DNA of 64,000 nt, taken from positions 124,001-188,000 of the forward strand of contig NZ_BAAANL010000008.1 in NCBI RefSeq assembly GCF_039529775.1, given 5' to 3'. The notes beneath the pieces were generated by a model. That model did no database searches, had not been told where the DNA came from, and saw nothing but the letters and a program-made list of their open reading frames with translations. The translations under genes and the position numbers were made by a program. Below, piece after piece: positions 1 through 7,152 of this stretch; the first letter of the stretch is position 1; the number at the start of each line of letters is the position of its first letter. Origin of the DNA: Myceligenerans crystallogenes (lineage in GTDB: Bacteria; Actinomycetota; Actinomycetes; Actinomycetales; Cellulomonadaceae).

Positions 1-644
1 TCTTCGAGGGCATCGTCTCGCTGATGCCGCTGCCCGGCCTGGCGGCGGAGGAGCCCCGGACGCCCCTGCTCGTCGTGCCGCGCTACGACGAGAACATGCG
101 GAGCATCGGCGACCTGGCCGACGCGTCGATCCTGCACGAGATCATGGATCGCCTCGCCGCCGGCGGGCACCGCCGCTTCCTGCACCTGGCGGGGGACCAC
201 GCCCACACGAGCGCCCGCGAGCGGCGGCGGGTCTTCGAGGAGGCCGCGGTGCGGCTCGGGGCGGAGTCGTACGACGTCGTCGACTGCGACTGGGATCCCG
301 GGCGCGCGCTGGAGGCGATCCGGGGCCTGCCCGCCGACGGCGCGACGGCGGTCGTCGCGGCCACGGACGTCCTGGCCGCCGCGGCGATCCGGGCCGCGAC
401 CGAGCGCGGCTGGCAGGTGCCGCGGGACCTCAGCGTCACGGGCTGGGACGACAACCCCGTCGCCGCGGTGATGCTGCCCAGCCTGACGTCGGTCAGCCAC
501 GACCACCACATGCTGGGGCGGCACGCCGCGGCGTCGCTCCTGGCCGTGCTGCGCGGCGAGGCGGCGCCGGGGGAGCCGGGGCCGATCGCGACCGTGCTGT
601 GGCGGGAGTCCACGGGCGCCGCGCCGGTGCACGAGCGCCGGTAG
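1..644 (+). CDS. LacI-family transcriptional regulator, C-terminal part (5' end outside window)
   Basis: The reading frame is open from the first bases (frame beginning at position 3) to the stop at 642-644, so this is the end of a longer gene. The visible ~213 residues are the periplasmic-binding-protein-like effector domain of LacI/GalR repressors. They include a stretch like 'AVVAATDVLAAAAIRAA' (the usual 'A..D..A.G...A' segment) and 'VPRDLSVTGWDDNPVA', which matches the family signature 'VP.D.SV.G.DD'. The N-terminal helix-turn-helix is not in the window. Family members usually control sugar-uptake or glycoside-hydrolase genes by releasing DNA when a sugar binds. The sugar cannot be read from this fragment. 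Whether it acts on the operator-like sites near 31.3 kb is unknown. Confidence 0.85.
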   Translation, partial: FEGIVSLMPLPGLAAEEPRTPLLVVPRYDENMRSIGDLADASILHEIMDRLAAGGHRRFLHLAGDHAHTSARERRRVFEEAAVRLGAESYDVVDCDWDPGRALEAIRGLPADGATAVVAATDVLAAAAIRAATERGWQVPRDLSVTGWDDNPVAAVMLPSLTSVSHDHHMLGRHAAASLLAVLRGEAAPGEPGPIATVLWRESTGAAPVHERR

Positions 645-715
645 CGTCCGGCGGGGTCGGCCGGCCCGGCGGCATCGGCACGGGACCGCCGCCGCGGCGC
701 CGTCCGGCACGACAA

Positions 716-752
716 AGGCCGCCGACCAGGTCAGGTGCCTGGGAGGCGGCCT
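716..752 (-). terminator. Rho-independent-type hairpin after the DUF5302 gene
   Basis: The outer stem is AGGCCGCC paired with GGCGGCCT. The inner stem is CCAGG paired with CCTGG around a 7-nt loop. On the minus strand the stem is followed by TTTGTC, giving a short U-run. The hairpin lies just past the stop of the minus-strand DUF5302 gene and can also stop the LacI-type transcript from the other side. Confidence 0.7.
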
Positions 753-765
753 CGGCCGAGGAGTC

Positions 766-954
766 TCAGCCGCTCTTGCGGCGGAACATCTTCTGCGTCG
801 GGCCCGTCGTCTCCGAGCCGTGCACCGAGCCCGTGTTCCGGTCCGATTCCGCCGAGCGGTGGCTCGCCTTGTTCTTGCGGTCCAGAGCCTCGCGGAACTT
901 GGCCTTGGCGTCCTCACTGGGCTTCGTGCTGTCGTTCGTGTTCTTCGACGTCAC
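766..954 (-). CDS. DUF5302 family small protein
   Basis: This is a 62-residue hydrophilic protein of unknown function, typical of actinobacteria. It has the DUF5302 pattern: a charged helix 'DAKAKFREALDRKNKA', a His/Ser/Gly linker, and the characteristic end 'KMFRRKSG'. The GTG at 954 is preferred because a GAGGAGG Shine-Dalgarno sequence lies about 8 nt upstream. The GTG at 963 would have that motif directly against it. It is a single gene with its own terminator, transcribed in the same direction as nrdR. Nothing in the sequence gives a function; the basic C-terminus could favour nucleic-acid or ribosome contact, but that is speculation. Confidence 0.75.
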   Translation of the reverse strand: MTSKNTNDSTKPSEDAKAKFREALDRKNKASHRSAESDRNTGSVHGSETTGPTQKMFRRKSG

Positions 955-1014
955 GCCGACCACCTCCTCGTCTCTCGCTGCCCTGCCAGGGCAGTCAGAC
1001 CAGACTCTCCCACG

Positions 1015-1515
1015 TCAGGCCATCTCGCCAGCTGTTTTCGGGCTGTGAGATTCCTGGGCGTCCGCGTCCTCGGCCTCCTTGCGCAGGTCCGTGATGGCCG
1101 CCTCGAAGTCCTCCAGCGAGGAGAAGTCCTGGTAGACGCTCGCGAACCGCAGGTAGGCGACGACGTCGAGCTCCCGCAGGGGGCCGAGGATCGCCTTGCC
1201 GATCTCCTGCGCCTCGATCTCGGCGCTGCCCGTGCTGCGCAGCGTCTCCTCGACGCGCTGGGCCAGCAGGGCCAGGTCGTCGTCGCTCACCGGCCGCGGG
1301 GCGCACGCCTTGCGGACGCCGATCGCGATCTTGTCGCGGACGAAGGGCTCCGTCGCCCCCGAGCGCTTGACCACGGTCAGGCTCGCCGTCTCGATGGTCG
1401 TGAATCGCTTGTGACACGACGGGCACTCCCGCCGGCGGCGGATCGACGAACCGTCGTCCGCGGTGCGCGAGTCCACCACGCGCGAGTCGGCGTGACGACA
1501 GAACGGGCAGTGCAT
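1015..1515 (-). CDS. nrdR: Transcriptional repressor NrdR of ribonucleotide reductase genes
   Basis: 166 residues, the usual NrdR size. An N-terminal zinc ribbon (CPFC at residues 3-6 and CPSC near 31-34) is followed by an ATP-cone domain with 'VVKRSGATEPFVRDKI' and a C-terminal helix 'LEDFEAAITDLRKEAE'. NrdR senses the ATP/dATP balance and represses nrd operons by binding pairs of NrdR boxes. No nrd gene is in the window, and I found no convincing NrdR box upstream of this gene. An AGGAG ribosome site lies 5-6 nt before the ATG. The order nrdR, LysM protein, divergent lexA is the arrangement known in mycobacteria (Rv2718c-Rv2719c-Rv2720), which supports the identities of all three. Confidence 0.95.
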   Translation of the reverse strand: MHCPFCRHADSRVVDSRTADDGSSIRRRRECPSCHKRFTTIETASLTVVKRSGATEPFVRDKIAIGVRKACAPRPVSDDDLALLAQRVEETLRSTGSAEIEAQEIGKAILGPLRELDVVAYLRFASVYQDFSSLEDFEAAITDLRKEAEDADAQESHSPKTAGEMA

Positions 1516-1670
1516 GCGGTCTCCTGCGGGCTCGGCCGGCGACCGGGTACTCCCGGCCGGGACTTGACCGTATGCGGGCAAACCACACCCATGCAACACG
1601 ACCGCAGCAATATGGTGGACCGGCCTTGCGACTTCACCCGCTACCGACGACCTTCCGACGTCGTCAGGCC

Positions 1671-2126
1671 TCATCCCTCGGGGAGGTAGACGGTCTGCCC
1701 GACCTGCAGCGAGGCGGTCGCCAGCCCGTTCAGATCCTGCAGCTCGCGGACGACGTCGCGGACGTCCTGACCCGGTTCCGCGACCGACGCCGCCAGGGCC
1801 CAGAGCGACTCGCCCGGGGCGACCGCGTGGGCCCGCAGCTCCTGCGGCGGCAACGGCGGGTTCGCGGCCGCCGTCGCGCCCCAGACGAGCGGCGCGGCGA
1901 GCGCGAAGGCCGCGAGGGCGACGACGACGCGGCCGCGGGTGGTCAGGCGCAGCCCGTCGAGGTCGAACCGGGCCGCGACGGAGGACCTGGCGGCAGCGGG
2001 CCGCCGGGGGGCGACCGGCCGCCGGGCCGTGGCCGGCCGCCCCGGCCGTGGGGGCGCCTGTTCCGGCGGCGGCACCACGTACAGGTGCCGCACCCGCCGG
2101 ACCTCTGCCGTGGCCGTGGTGCCCAT
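1671..2126 (-). CDS. LysM-domain membrane protein in the ChiZ/DivS position, divergent from lexA
   Basis: 151 residues. An Arg/Pro/Ala-rich cytoplasmic N-terminus (about 1-65) leads into one transmembrane segment ('VVVALAAFALAAPLVWGA', about 68-88), then an extracytoplasmic LysM module containing 'HAVAPGESLWALAASV' and 'LNGLATASLQVGQTVYLPEG'. LysM modules bind peptidoglycan. Mycobacterial Rv2719c (ChiZ) and corynebacterial DivS occupy the same place beside lexA; both are SOS-induced and restrain division. By position and architecture this protein is inferred to be an SOS-induced division inhibitor. That is not shown by sequence identity alone. A GGGAGG site precedes the ATG by 6 nt. LexA-box-like elements lie immediately upstream. 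Confidence 0.8.
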   Translation of the reverse strand: MGTTATAEVRRVRHLYVVPPPEQAPPRPGRPATARRPVAPRRPAAARSSVAARFDLDGLRLTTRGRVVVALAAFALAAPLVWGATAAANPPLPPQELRAHAVAPGESLWALAASVAEPGQDVRDVVRELQDLNGLATASLQVGQTVYLPEG

Positions 2127-2152
2127 GACTGCCTCCCGGGGACGTTGACGTG

Positions 2153-2212
2153 TCGAACACTCGTGCGCTGACGTCGCGTGGGCGAACACCCGTACGACGA
2201 ACACTCGTACCA
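2153..2212. promoter_or_regulatory. Array of degenerate LexA-box-like sites upstream of the LysM gene
   Basis: Three elements follow the pattern CGAAC-N4-GT(A/G)C. They are TCGAAC-ACTC-GTGCGC at 2153-2168, GCGAAC-ACCC-GTACGA at 2182-2197 and ACGAAC-ACTC-GTACCA at 2197-2212. Compared with the actinobacterial LexA site TCGAAC-N4-GTTCGA, the left half is well kept and the right half is degenerate. They lie 27-86 bp before the LysM start codon, so they could be weaker co-operative LexA sites for that promoter. Confidence 0.45.
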
Positions 2213-2249
2213 TTGTGTAGCACGCGACACCGCTCGTGTCGAGACACGC

Positions 2250-2265
2250 TCGAACATCCGTTTGA
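2250..2265. promoter_or_regulatory. LexA (SOS) box in the lexA / LysM divergent promoter
   Basis: TCGAACATCCGTTTGA differs by one base from the actinobacterial SOS consensus TCGAAC-N4-GTTCGA. It lies 58 bp before the lexA start and 124 bp before the divergent LysM start, the usual place for LexA autoregulation. Confidence 0.8.
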
Positions 2266-2322
2266 GATTCCCCGACACCCGATCTAGAGTGGGGATCATC
2301 AACCGATGGGGAGGGGTACAGC

Positions 2323-3102
2323 ATGACGGGACGCATGTCGGGACGTGCCGGCACGACGGGCATGATGCCGGGCAGTCTGGGCAGTGTGGGCACCATCGCC
2401 CGGCACTCCGAGGAACCGATCGACCTGGGGGAGGTCGCCGATCGCCTGACCCCGCGCCAGCGCAAGGTGCTGGCCTGCATCCGTGAGTCCTTCGAGGCCC
2501 GCGGTTACCCTCCTTCGATGCGTGAGATCGGCGATGCCGTCGGCCTGGCGAGCCCTTCCAGCGTGAAGCACCAGTTGCAGGTCCTGGAGCGCAAGGGGTT
2601 CCTGCGCCGCGACCCGAACCGGCCGCGCGCGATGGAACTGGTGGACCCGGACACGGGCGAGCGCCAGAACCCGCCGTCGGGCGAGGCGCACTGGGGCTCG
2701 GCCACCGAGGAGAGCACGGCCGCGCCCGCCGCGTCCTACGTCCCCCTCGTGGGCCGGATCGCCGCCGGCGGGCCGATCCTGGCGGAGCAGGCGGTCGAGG
2801 ACATCTTCGCCCTGCCGCGTCAGGTCGTCGGCGACGGTGACCTCTTCCTGCTGAAGGTCGCCGGTGACTCGATGGTCGACGCCGCGATCTGCGACGGCGA
2901 CTGGGTCGTGGTGCGGCGCCAGAACGTGGCCGAGCAGGGCGAGATCGTCGCGGCGATGATCGACGGCGAGGCGACGGTCAAGACGTTCAAGCAGACGGAC
3001 GGCCACGTCTGGCTGCTGCCGCAGAACGCCGCCTACGAGCCCATCCCGGGCGACGAGGCCCAGATCCTGGGCCGCATCGTGGCGGTCCTGCGCAGCCTCT
3101 GA
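2323..3102 (+). CDS. lexA: SOS repressor LexA
   Basis: 259 residues: an N-terminal winged helix ('LTPRQRKVLACIRESFEARGYPPSMREI') and a C-terminal S24 self-cleavage domain. Ala148-Gly149 in 'RIAAGGPI' is the expected cleavage bond. Ser183 in 'GDSMVDAAI' and Lys220 in 'ATVKTFK' form the catalytic dyad. LexA binds SOS boxes until RecA filaments trigger its cleavage. Two good boxes are visible in this window: its own promoter and the dinB operon. The ATG at 2323 has a GGGGAGGGG site 6 nt upstream. Later in-frame ATGs at 2338 and 2362 would trim a Gly/Met-rich leader of up to ~13 residues before the first helix. Confidence 0.97.
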   Translation: MTGRMSGRAGTTGMMPGSLGSVGTIARHSEEPIDLGEVADRLTPRQRKVLACIRESFEARGYPPSMREIGDAVGLASPSSVKHQLQVLERKGFLRRDPNRPRAMELVDPDTGERQNPPSGEAHWGSATEESTAAPAASYVPLVGRIAAGGPILAEQAVEDIFALPRQVVGDGDLFLLKVAGDSMVDAAICDGDWVVVRRQNVAEQGEIVAAMIDGEATVKTFKQTDGHVWLLPQNAAYEPIPGDEAQILGRIVAVLRSL

Positions 3103-3116
3103 TCCCTGCCGGGCCC

Positions 3117-3137
3117 GCCCCGGTCGCCCGCCGGGGC
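3117..3137 (+). terminator. Hairpin after lexA
   Basis: GCCCCGG pairs with CCGGGGC around a 7-nt loop, 15 bp after the lexA stop. There is no U-run, so termination strength is uncertain. Confidence 0.4.
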
Positions 3138-3235
3138 CTGCACCGGGCTCGCCAGCCATGGCGGGCCCGGTTCCGTGCCCAGCTCCTCCCGTCACGGCGG
3201 GCCCTCATCTGTGTCCGTCCGCCCGGCCACGCCGG

Positions 3236-3259
3236 GCCTGGCTCCGTACGGAGCCAGGC
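3236..3259. repeat. 24-bp perfect palindrome
   Basis: Twelve bases (GCCTGGCTCCGT) are followed directly by their exact reverse complement, with no spacer. It lies midway between two convergent genes. It could form a cruciform or hairpin terminator, or be a protein site. Confidence 0.7.
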
Positions 3260-3371
3260 GGGCCCGGTTCCGTGGAGAACATGGCCGGTCAGGCGGGCCA
3301 TGGTCCGAGTCCGGCGAATCCCCGCCCGCGCGCGGACGGCTGGCGCCGCCGGGCTTGGTGGTGAACTTCCA

Positions 3372-3404
3372 GCCCTCCCCGTCCGCCCGCGCGCGGACGG
3401 AGGG
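3372..3404 (-). terminator. Hairpin after the DinG-type helicase gene
   Basis: CCGTCCGC pairs with GCGGACGG, extended by CCCT/AGGG beyond a small bulge, immediately after the minus-strand stop at 3405. No clear U-run follows. Confidence 0.45.
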
Positions 3405-5657
3405 TCAGGCCTGGTTCAGGCGCTGGAGCGCCGCGCGGACCAGCGTGGTGTCCGACGTCGGCCAGAAGCCGGGCATGGAGCGCATCAGGAACGAGCCGTA
3501 GCGGGCCGTGGCCAGGCGGGGATCGAGGACGGCGACGACGCCGCGGTCCTTCGTGCTCCGGATCAGGCGGCCCGCGCCCTGGGCGAGCAGCAGCGCGGCG
3601 TGCGTGGCGGAGACCGCCATGAAGCCGTTGCCACCCCTCTCCTCGATCGCCCGGGCGCGGGCGGCCTTGACCGGGTCGTCCGGCCGCGGGAACGGGACCC
3701 GGTCGATGATGACGAGCTGGCACGACGGGCCCGGCACGTCGACGCCCTGCCAGAGCGACAGGGTGCCGAACAGGGAGGTCGCCGGGTCCGCGGCGAACTC
3801 CCGGACCAGGGTCGGCAGCTGGTCGTCGCCCTGGACCAGGATCGGCAGGTCGAGACGTTCCCGCATCGCCTCGGCGGCCGCCTGCGCCGCCCGGCGGGAC
3901 GAGAACAGACCCAGCGTCCGCCCGCCCGCGGCGGTGACCAGCTCGGCGATCTCGTCGAGCTGGGCGTCGGTGGTGGGCTCCCGGCCCGGCTTCGGCAGAT
4001 GCCGGGCGATGTAGCAGATGCCCTGCTTCGCGTAGTCGAACGGGCTGCCGACGTCGAGGCCCTGCCAGACGGGCGTGTCGTCGGTCGCCGCGCCGCCCGC
4101 GGTTCGCGCGCCCGCGCCGTCGGCTCCCGCGCCGCGGGCCCCCGCGCCGTCCGGCGCACCACCGGCCGCACCTCCGGATCCCGCGCCCCCGGGCGCTCCA
4201 CCCGAGCCGGCCGCCTTCCGGCCCAGCCCGAACGTGCTCGCGATCGGCTCGAACGTCCCGCCCAGGGCCAGCGTCGCCGACGTCAGCACGCCCGTCGCCT
4301 CCCCGAGCAGGTGCGTCCGGATCAGCCCGGCGACGTGCAGCGGCGCCGCATGCAGCCGGGAGACCGACTCGCCGAACCCGCCCCAGGCGGCGTCCGGCCG
4401 GTTCAGCCACAGCACGTCGGCCGTGGTGTCCTCGGCGGCCATCCGCTCCGCCACCTCGAAGAGCTGCAGCACGGCCCCCTGGGCGAGCTTGAGCCCCGGG
4501 TCGCCGTCGGACGCGGCCTGGGACCCGCCACCCTTCGATCCGCCCGCCTGCTTCTCGGGCTTGAGCTCGCTCAGCACGTCCCGCGCCGCGTCCCGCACGC
4601 CGGCGACGGCGTCGCGCAGCTCCCCCTGGAGCCCCTGCGGGAACCGGTCGCCCTGCGCGGTGACCAGCACGGTGCCGAGCACCGTCCCGGCATCCTCCAG
4701 CGCGGTCGTGTCGGCCCCGCCGTGCCGGCGCGCCAGGCGTGCGGCGTGGTCCACCGACGCCGCCGACAACTCCACGGTGGCGGACGCCGTCACCCGGTCC
4801 ACGAGCTCGTGCGCCTCGTCGACGATCAGCACCTGGTGCTCCGGCAGCACCCCGGGGTTGCCGCCCGCGGCGATCCCGAGCATCGCGTGGTTCGTCACGA
4901 CGACGTCGGCCTCGCGGGCGGCCGCACGCGCCTGGTCGGGAAAGCACTCGGCGAGCATCGGGCACTTGTTGCCGAGGCATTCCAGCCGCGTGACCGACAC
5001 CTGCCGCCAGGCCTTGTCCGGCACGCCGGGCACCAGGTCGTCCCGGTCGCCCGTCGTCGTCTCCGAGGCCCAGTCGTTCAGGCGGCGGACGTGATCGGCC
5101 AGCGAGGCGGCGTCGTCCCTGCCGCGACCCGGGGACCTGCCCGCGCGCTTGGCCGGCGCCTCCGGCGCGGCGTGCTCCTGGCCGCCCGGCAGGTCGAAGA
5201 GCGTGGTGTCGTCGCCGGGGTAGCCGCCCGCGACCTTGTGCTTGCACAGGTAGTTGTGCCAGCCCTTGAGCAGCGCGAGCCGCGGGGTGCGGGCGAGCTT
5301 CGGCGCCACGGCGTCGGCGACGAGCGGCAGATCCCGCGTGATGACCTGCCGCTGCAGCGCCAGTGTGGCCGTCGACACGACGACCTTCTCCCCGGCCGAC
5401 ACGGCATGCCGCACCGCGGGCACCAGGTAGCCGAGCGACTTGCCCGTACCGGTTCCCGCCTGCACCAGCAGGTGCTCACCGCTCTCGATCGCGGCGGTCA
5501 CCGCCCGCGCCATCTGGTGCTGCCCCTCGCGCCGCGCGCCACCGAGCTCCCCGACGGCGAGATCGAGCAGATCGTCGATGTCAGGCACATCGGTACTGGT
5601 AGCGGGCGCGTCGGTAGCGTTGGTCACGCCCTCGATCGTACGGCGACCCACTGACAT
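3405..5657 (-). CDS. dinG: DinG-family ATP-dependent DNA helicase (iron-sulfur superfamily 2)
   Basis: About 750 residues. Walker A 'AGTGTGKSLGY' lies near the N-terminus and the DEAH box is 'VLIVDEAHELVDR'. Between them are cysteines suited to an Fe-S cluster: one in 'YLCKHKVAGG' and three in 'CLGNKCPMLAECF'. The C-terminal helicase half contains 'GTLSLWQGVDVPG' and 'LLLAQGAGRLIRS'. DinG/XPD-type enzymes unwind 5'-tailed duplexes, R-loops or G-quadruplexes during repair. A Gly/Ala-rich insert (about residues 468-520, 'GGAPGGAGSGGAAGGAP') is unusual and probably a disordered loop. Start: ATG at 5657 with a GGCGGGG site, or GTG at 5627; both lie before the conserved domain. No LexA box was seen upstream, so SOS control is not supported here. 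Confidence 0.88.
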   Translation of the reverse strand: MSVGRRTIEGVTNATDAPATSTDVPDIDDLLDLAVGELGGARREGQHQMARAVTAAIESGEHLLVQAGTGTGKSLGYLVPAVRHAVSAGEKVVVSTATLALQRQVITRDLPLVADAVAPKLARTPRLALLKGWHNYLCKHKVAGGYPGDDTTLFDLPGGQEHAAPEAPAKRAGRSPGRGRDDAASLADHVRRLNDWASETTTGDRDDLVPGVPDKAWRQVSVTRLECLGNKCPMLAECFPDQARAAAREADVVVTNHAMLGIAAGGNPGVLPEHQVLIVDEAHELVDRVTASATVELSAASVDHAARLARRHGGADTTALEDAGTVLGTVLVTAQGDRFPQGLQGELRDAVAGVRDAARDVLSELKPEKQAGGSKGGGSQAASDGDPGLKLAQGAVLQLFEVAERMAAEDTTADVLWLNRPDAAWGGFGESVSRLHAAPLHVAGLIRTHLLGEATGVLTSATLALGGTFEPIASTFGLGRKAAGSGGAPGGAGSGGAAGGAPDGAGARGAGADGAGARTAGGAATDDTPVWQGLDVGSPFDYAKQGICYIARHLPKPGREPTTDAQLDEIAELVTAAGGRTLGLFSSRRAAQAAAEAMRERLDLPILVQGDDQLPTLVREFAADPATSLFGTLSLWQGVDVPGPSCQLVIIDRVPFPRPDDPVKAARARAIEERGGNGFMAVSATHAALLLAQGAGRLIRSTKDRGVVAVLDPRLATARYGSFLMRSMPGFWPTSDTTLVRAALQRLNQA

Positions 5658-5760
5658 GCGGCGCCCCGCCCTGTGGACACGGACGTCCTGCCGCCCGGGC
5701 GGCCGCCCTGGGGCCGCGGGCGCCGGGCCACGGCACGGACGAGCCCTGCCACCGCACGGA

Positions 5761-5793
5761 CGAGCCCCGCCACGGCATCCGTGGCGGGGCTCG
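5761..5793. terminator. Strong hairpin after serA
   Basis: A 15-bp perfect stem (CGAGCCCCGCCACGG with its complement) closes a CAT loop, 19 bp beyond the serA stop. It is preceded by a near-copy of the left arm (GCACGGACGAGCCCTGCCAC), indicating a small local duplication. Confidence 0.75.
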
Positions 5794-5811
5794 GGTCCGG
5801 GACGGTCGGGG

Positions 5812-7056
5812 CTACTTCGCCGCCGGTCCCGGCGGGAACTCGGGCCGCTCGAACTGGTCGTTGATGCGCAGGCGCACCGTCGTCTCCATCTCCATGAGGA
5901 ACTTCGAGGAGCCGCGCTCGGTGACATCCGAGATGTCCGTGACCACGTACCCGAGGTCACCCTTCGTGGCGAGCATCTGGCCCTCGATGTTGGCGCCGTG
6001 GTCCGCGAAGATCTGGTTCACCCGCGCCAGCACGCCGGGCACGTTCCGGTGCAGCAGGGCGATGCGCCCGGCCACGCCGGTCTGCTCGAGCTGCAGGTTC
6101 GGCAGGTTCACCGACAGCATCGTCGAGCCGGTGGTGATGTAGTCGCGCAGTTTCTTCGACACGAACTGGCCGATGTTCTCCTGCGCCTCCTCCGTGGACC
6201 CGCCCACGTGCGGCGTGAGGATGACGTTCGGCAGGCCGCGCAGCGGCGAGTCGAACTGCTCGCCCGCCTTCTTCGGCTCGGTCGGGAAGACGTCGATCGC
6301 CGCGCCCGCGAGGTGCCCGGAGACGATGTTGTCGCGCAGCGCCTCGACGTCGACCACGAACCCGCGCGACAGGTTCAGGAAGATCGCGCCGGGCCTCATC
6401 GCGGCGAAGTGCTCCGCGCCGAACAGGCCGGCGTTGCCGGAGCGCCCGTCCACGTGCAGGGTCACGATGTCCGACGCCGCCAGGAGCTCCTCGAGCGTCT
6501 CGGCGCGGCGCGCGTTGCCGAGCGCGAGCCGCTCCTGCAGGTCGTAGAACACGACCGACATGCCGAGGTTCTCCGCCAGCACCGACAGCTGCGAGCCGAT
6601 GTTGCCGTAGCCGATGATGCCGAGCGTGCGGCCGCGCACCTCGTGGGAGCCGGTGGCGGACTTCTCCCAGACGCCGGCGTGCAGCGACTTGTCGCGCTCC
6701 GTCATGCGGCGCGTCAGGGAGATGATCTCCGCGATGGCCAGCTCCACCACGCTGCGCGTGTTGGAGAACGGCGCGTTGAAGGCGACGACGCCGCGCTCGG
6801 CGGCCGCGGCCAGGTCGATCTGGTTCGTCCCGATGCTGAACGCGCCGACGGCGAGCAGGGAGTCGGAGGACGCCAGCACACGCCGCGTCACCTCGGTCTT
6901 GGACCGGATGCCGAGCACGTGGACGCCGTCGAGGGCGGCGATCAGCTCGTCCTCGTCGAGGGCTCCCTTGCGGGTCTCGACCTCGAAGCCGGCCGCCTCG
7001 AGGTTCTTGACGGCGCCGGGATGAATGTTCTCCAGCAGGAGGGCTCGATGCTGCAC
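5812..7056 (-). CDS. serA: D-3-phosphoglycerate dehydrogenase
   Basis: About 414 residues, the short SerA class with one C-terminal ACT domain. It catalyses the NAD-dependent oxidation of 3-phosphoglycerate, the first step of serine synthesis. Visible: the N-terminal 'ALLLENIHPGAV', the Rossmann motif 'LGIIGYGNIGSQL', the substrate/catalytic segments 'LNLSRGFVVDVEAL' and 'LTPHVGGSTEEAQ', and an ACT domain ('IALLHRNVPGVLARVNQIF'). This type is usually feedback-inhibited by serine binding to ACT. The GTG at 7056 puts the family's usual N-terminus at the start. An upstream TTG (7092) would add 12 residues. It is transcribed alone, with a strong terminator behind it. Confidence 0.93.
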   Translation of the reverse strand: MQHRALLLENIHPGAVKNLEAAGFEVETRKGALDEDELIAALDGVHVLGIRSKTEVTRRVLASSDSLLAVGAFSIGTNQIDLAAAAERGVVAFNAPFSNTRSVVELAIAEIISLTRRMTERDKSLHAGVWEKSATGSHEVRGRTLGIIGYGNIGSQLSVLAENLGMSVVFYDLQERLALGNARRAETLEELLAASDIVTLHVDGRSGNAGLFGAEHFAAMRPGAIFLNLSRGFVVDVEALRDNIVSGHLAGAAIDVFPTEPKKAGEQFDSPLRGLPNVILTPHVGGSTEEAQENIGQFVSKKLRDYITTGSTMLSVNLPNLQLEQTGVAGRIALLHRNVPGVLARVNQIFADHGANIEGQMLATKGDLGYVVTDISDVTERGSSKFLMEMETTVRLRINDQFERPEFPPGPAAK

Positions 7057-7152
7057 GGGCCCATCTTCCGCCGCTCCCGCACCCTGAGACAAATGAGTTC
7101 CGCGATGCGATATTCCGCGCCGCGGGCCGCCGCCCCGGACCCCCGCCCGGGA

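Larger units (their letters stand above)
3103..3404. other. 302-bp non-coding gap between convergent lexA and dinG, rich in palindromes
   Basis: No gene is supported here. The gap holds a hairpin after lexA (3117-3137), a 24-bp perfect palindrome centred at 3247/3248 (3236-3259), two copies of GGCGGGCCCGGTTCCGTG, and a hairpin after dinG (3372-3404). It looks like a two-sided transcription stop zone. Confidence 0.6.

Noticed and set aside
1516..1670. NrdR box upstream of nrdR
   Set aside because: The best stretch (ATGCAACACGACCGCAGCAATAT region) does not match the paired 16-bp consensus.
3405..5657. dinG as an SOS-regulated gene in this organism
   Set aside because: No LexA box is visible upstream (5658-5811).
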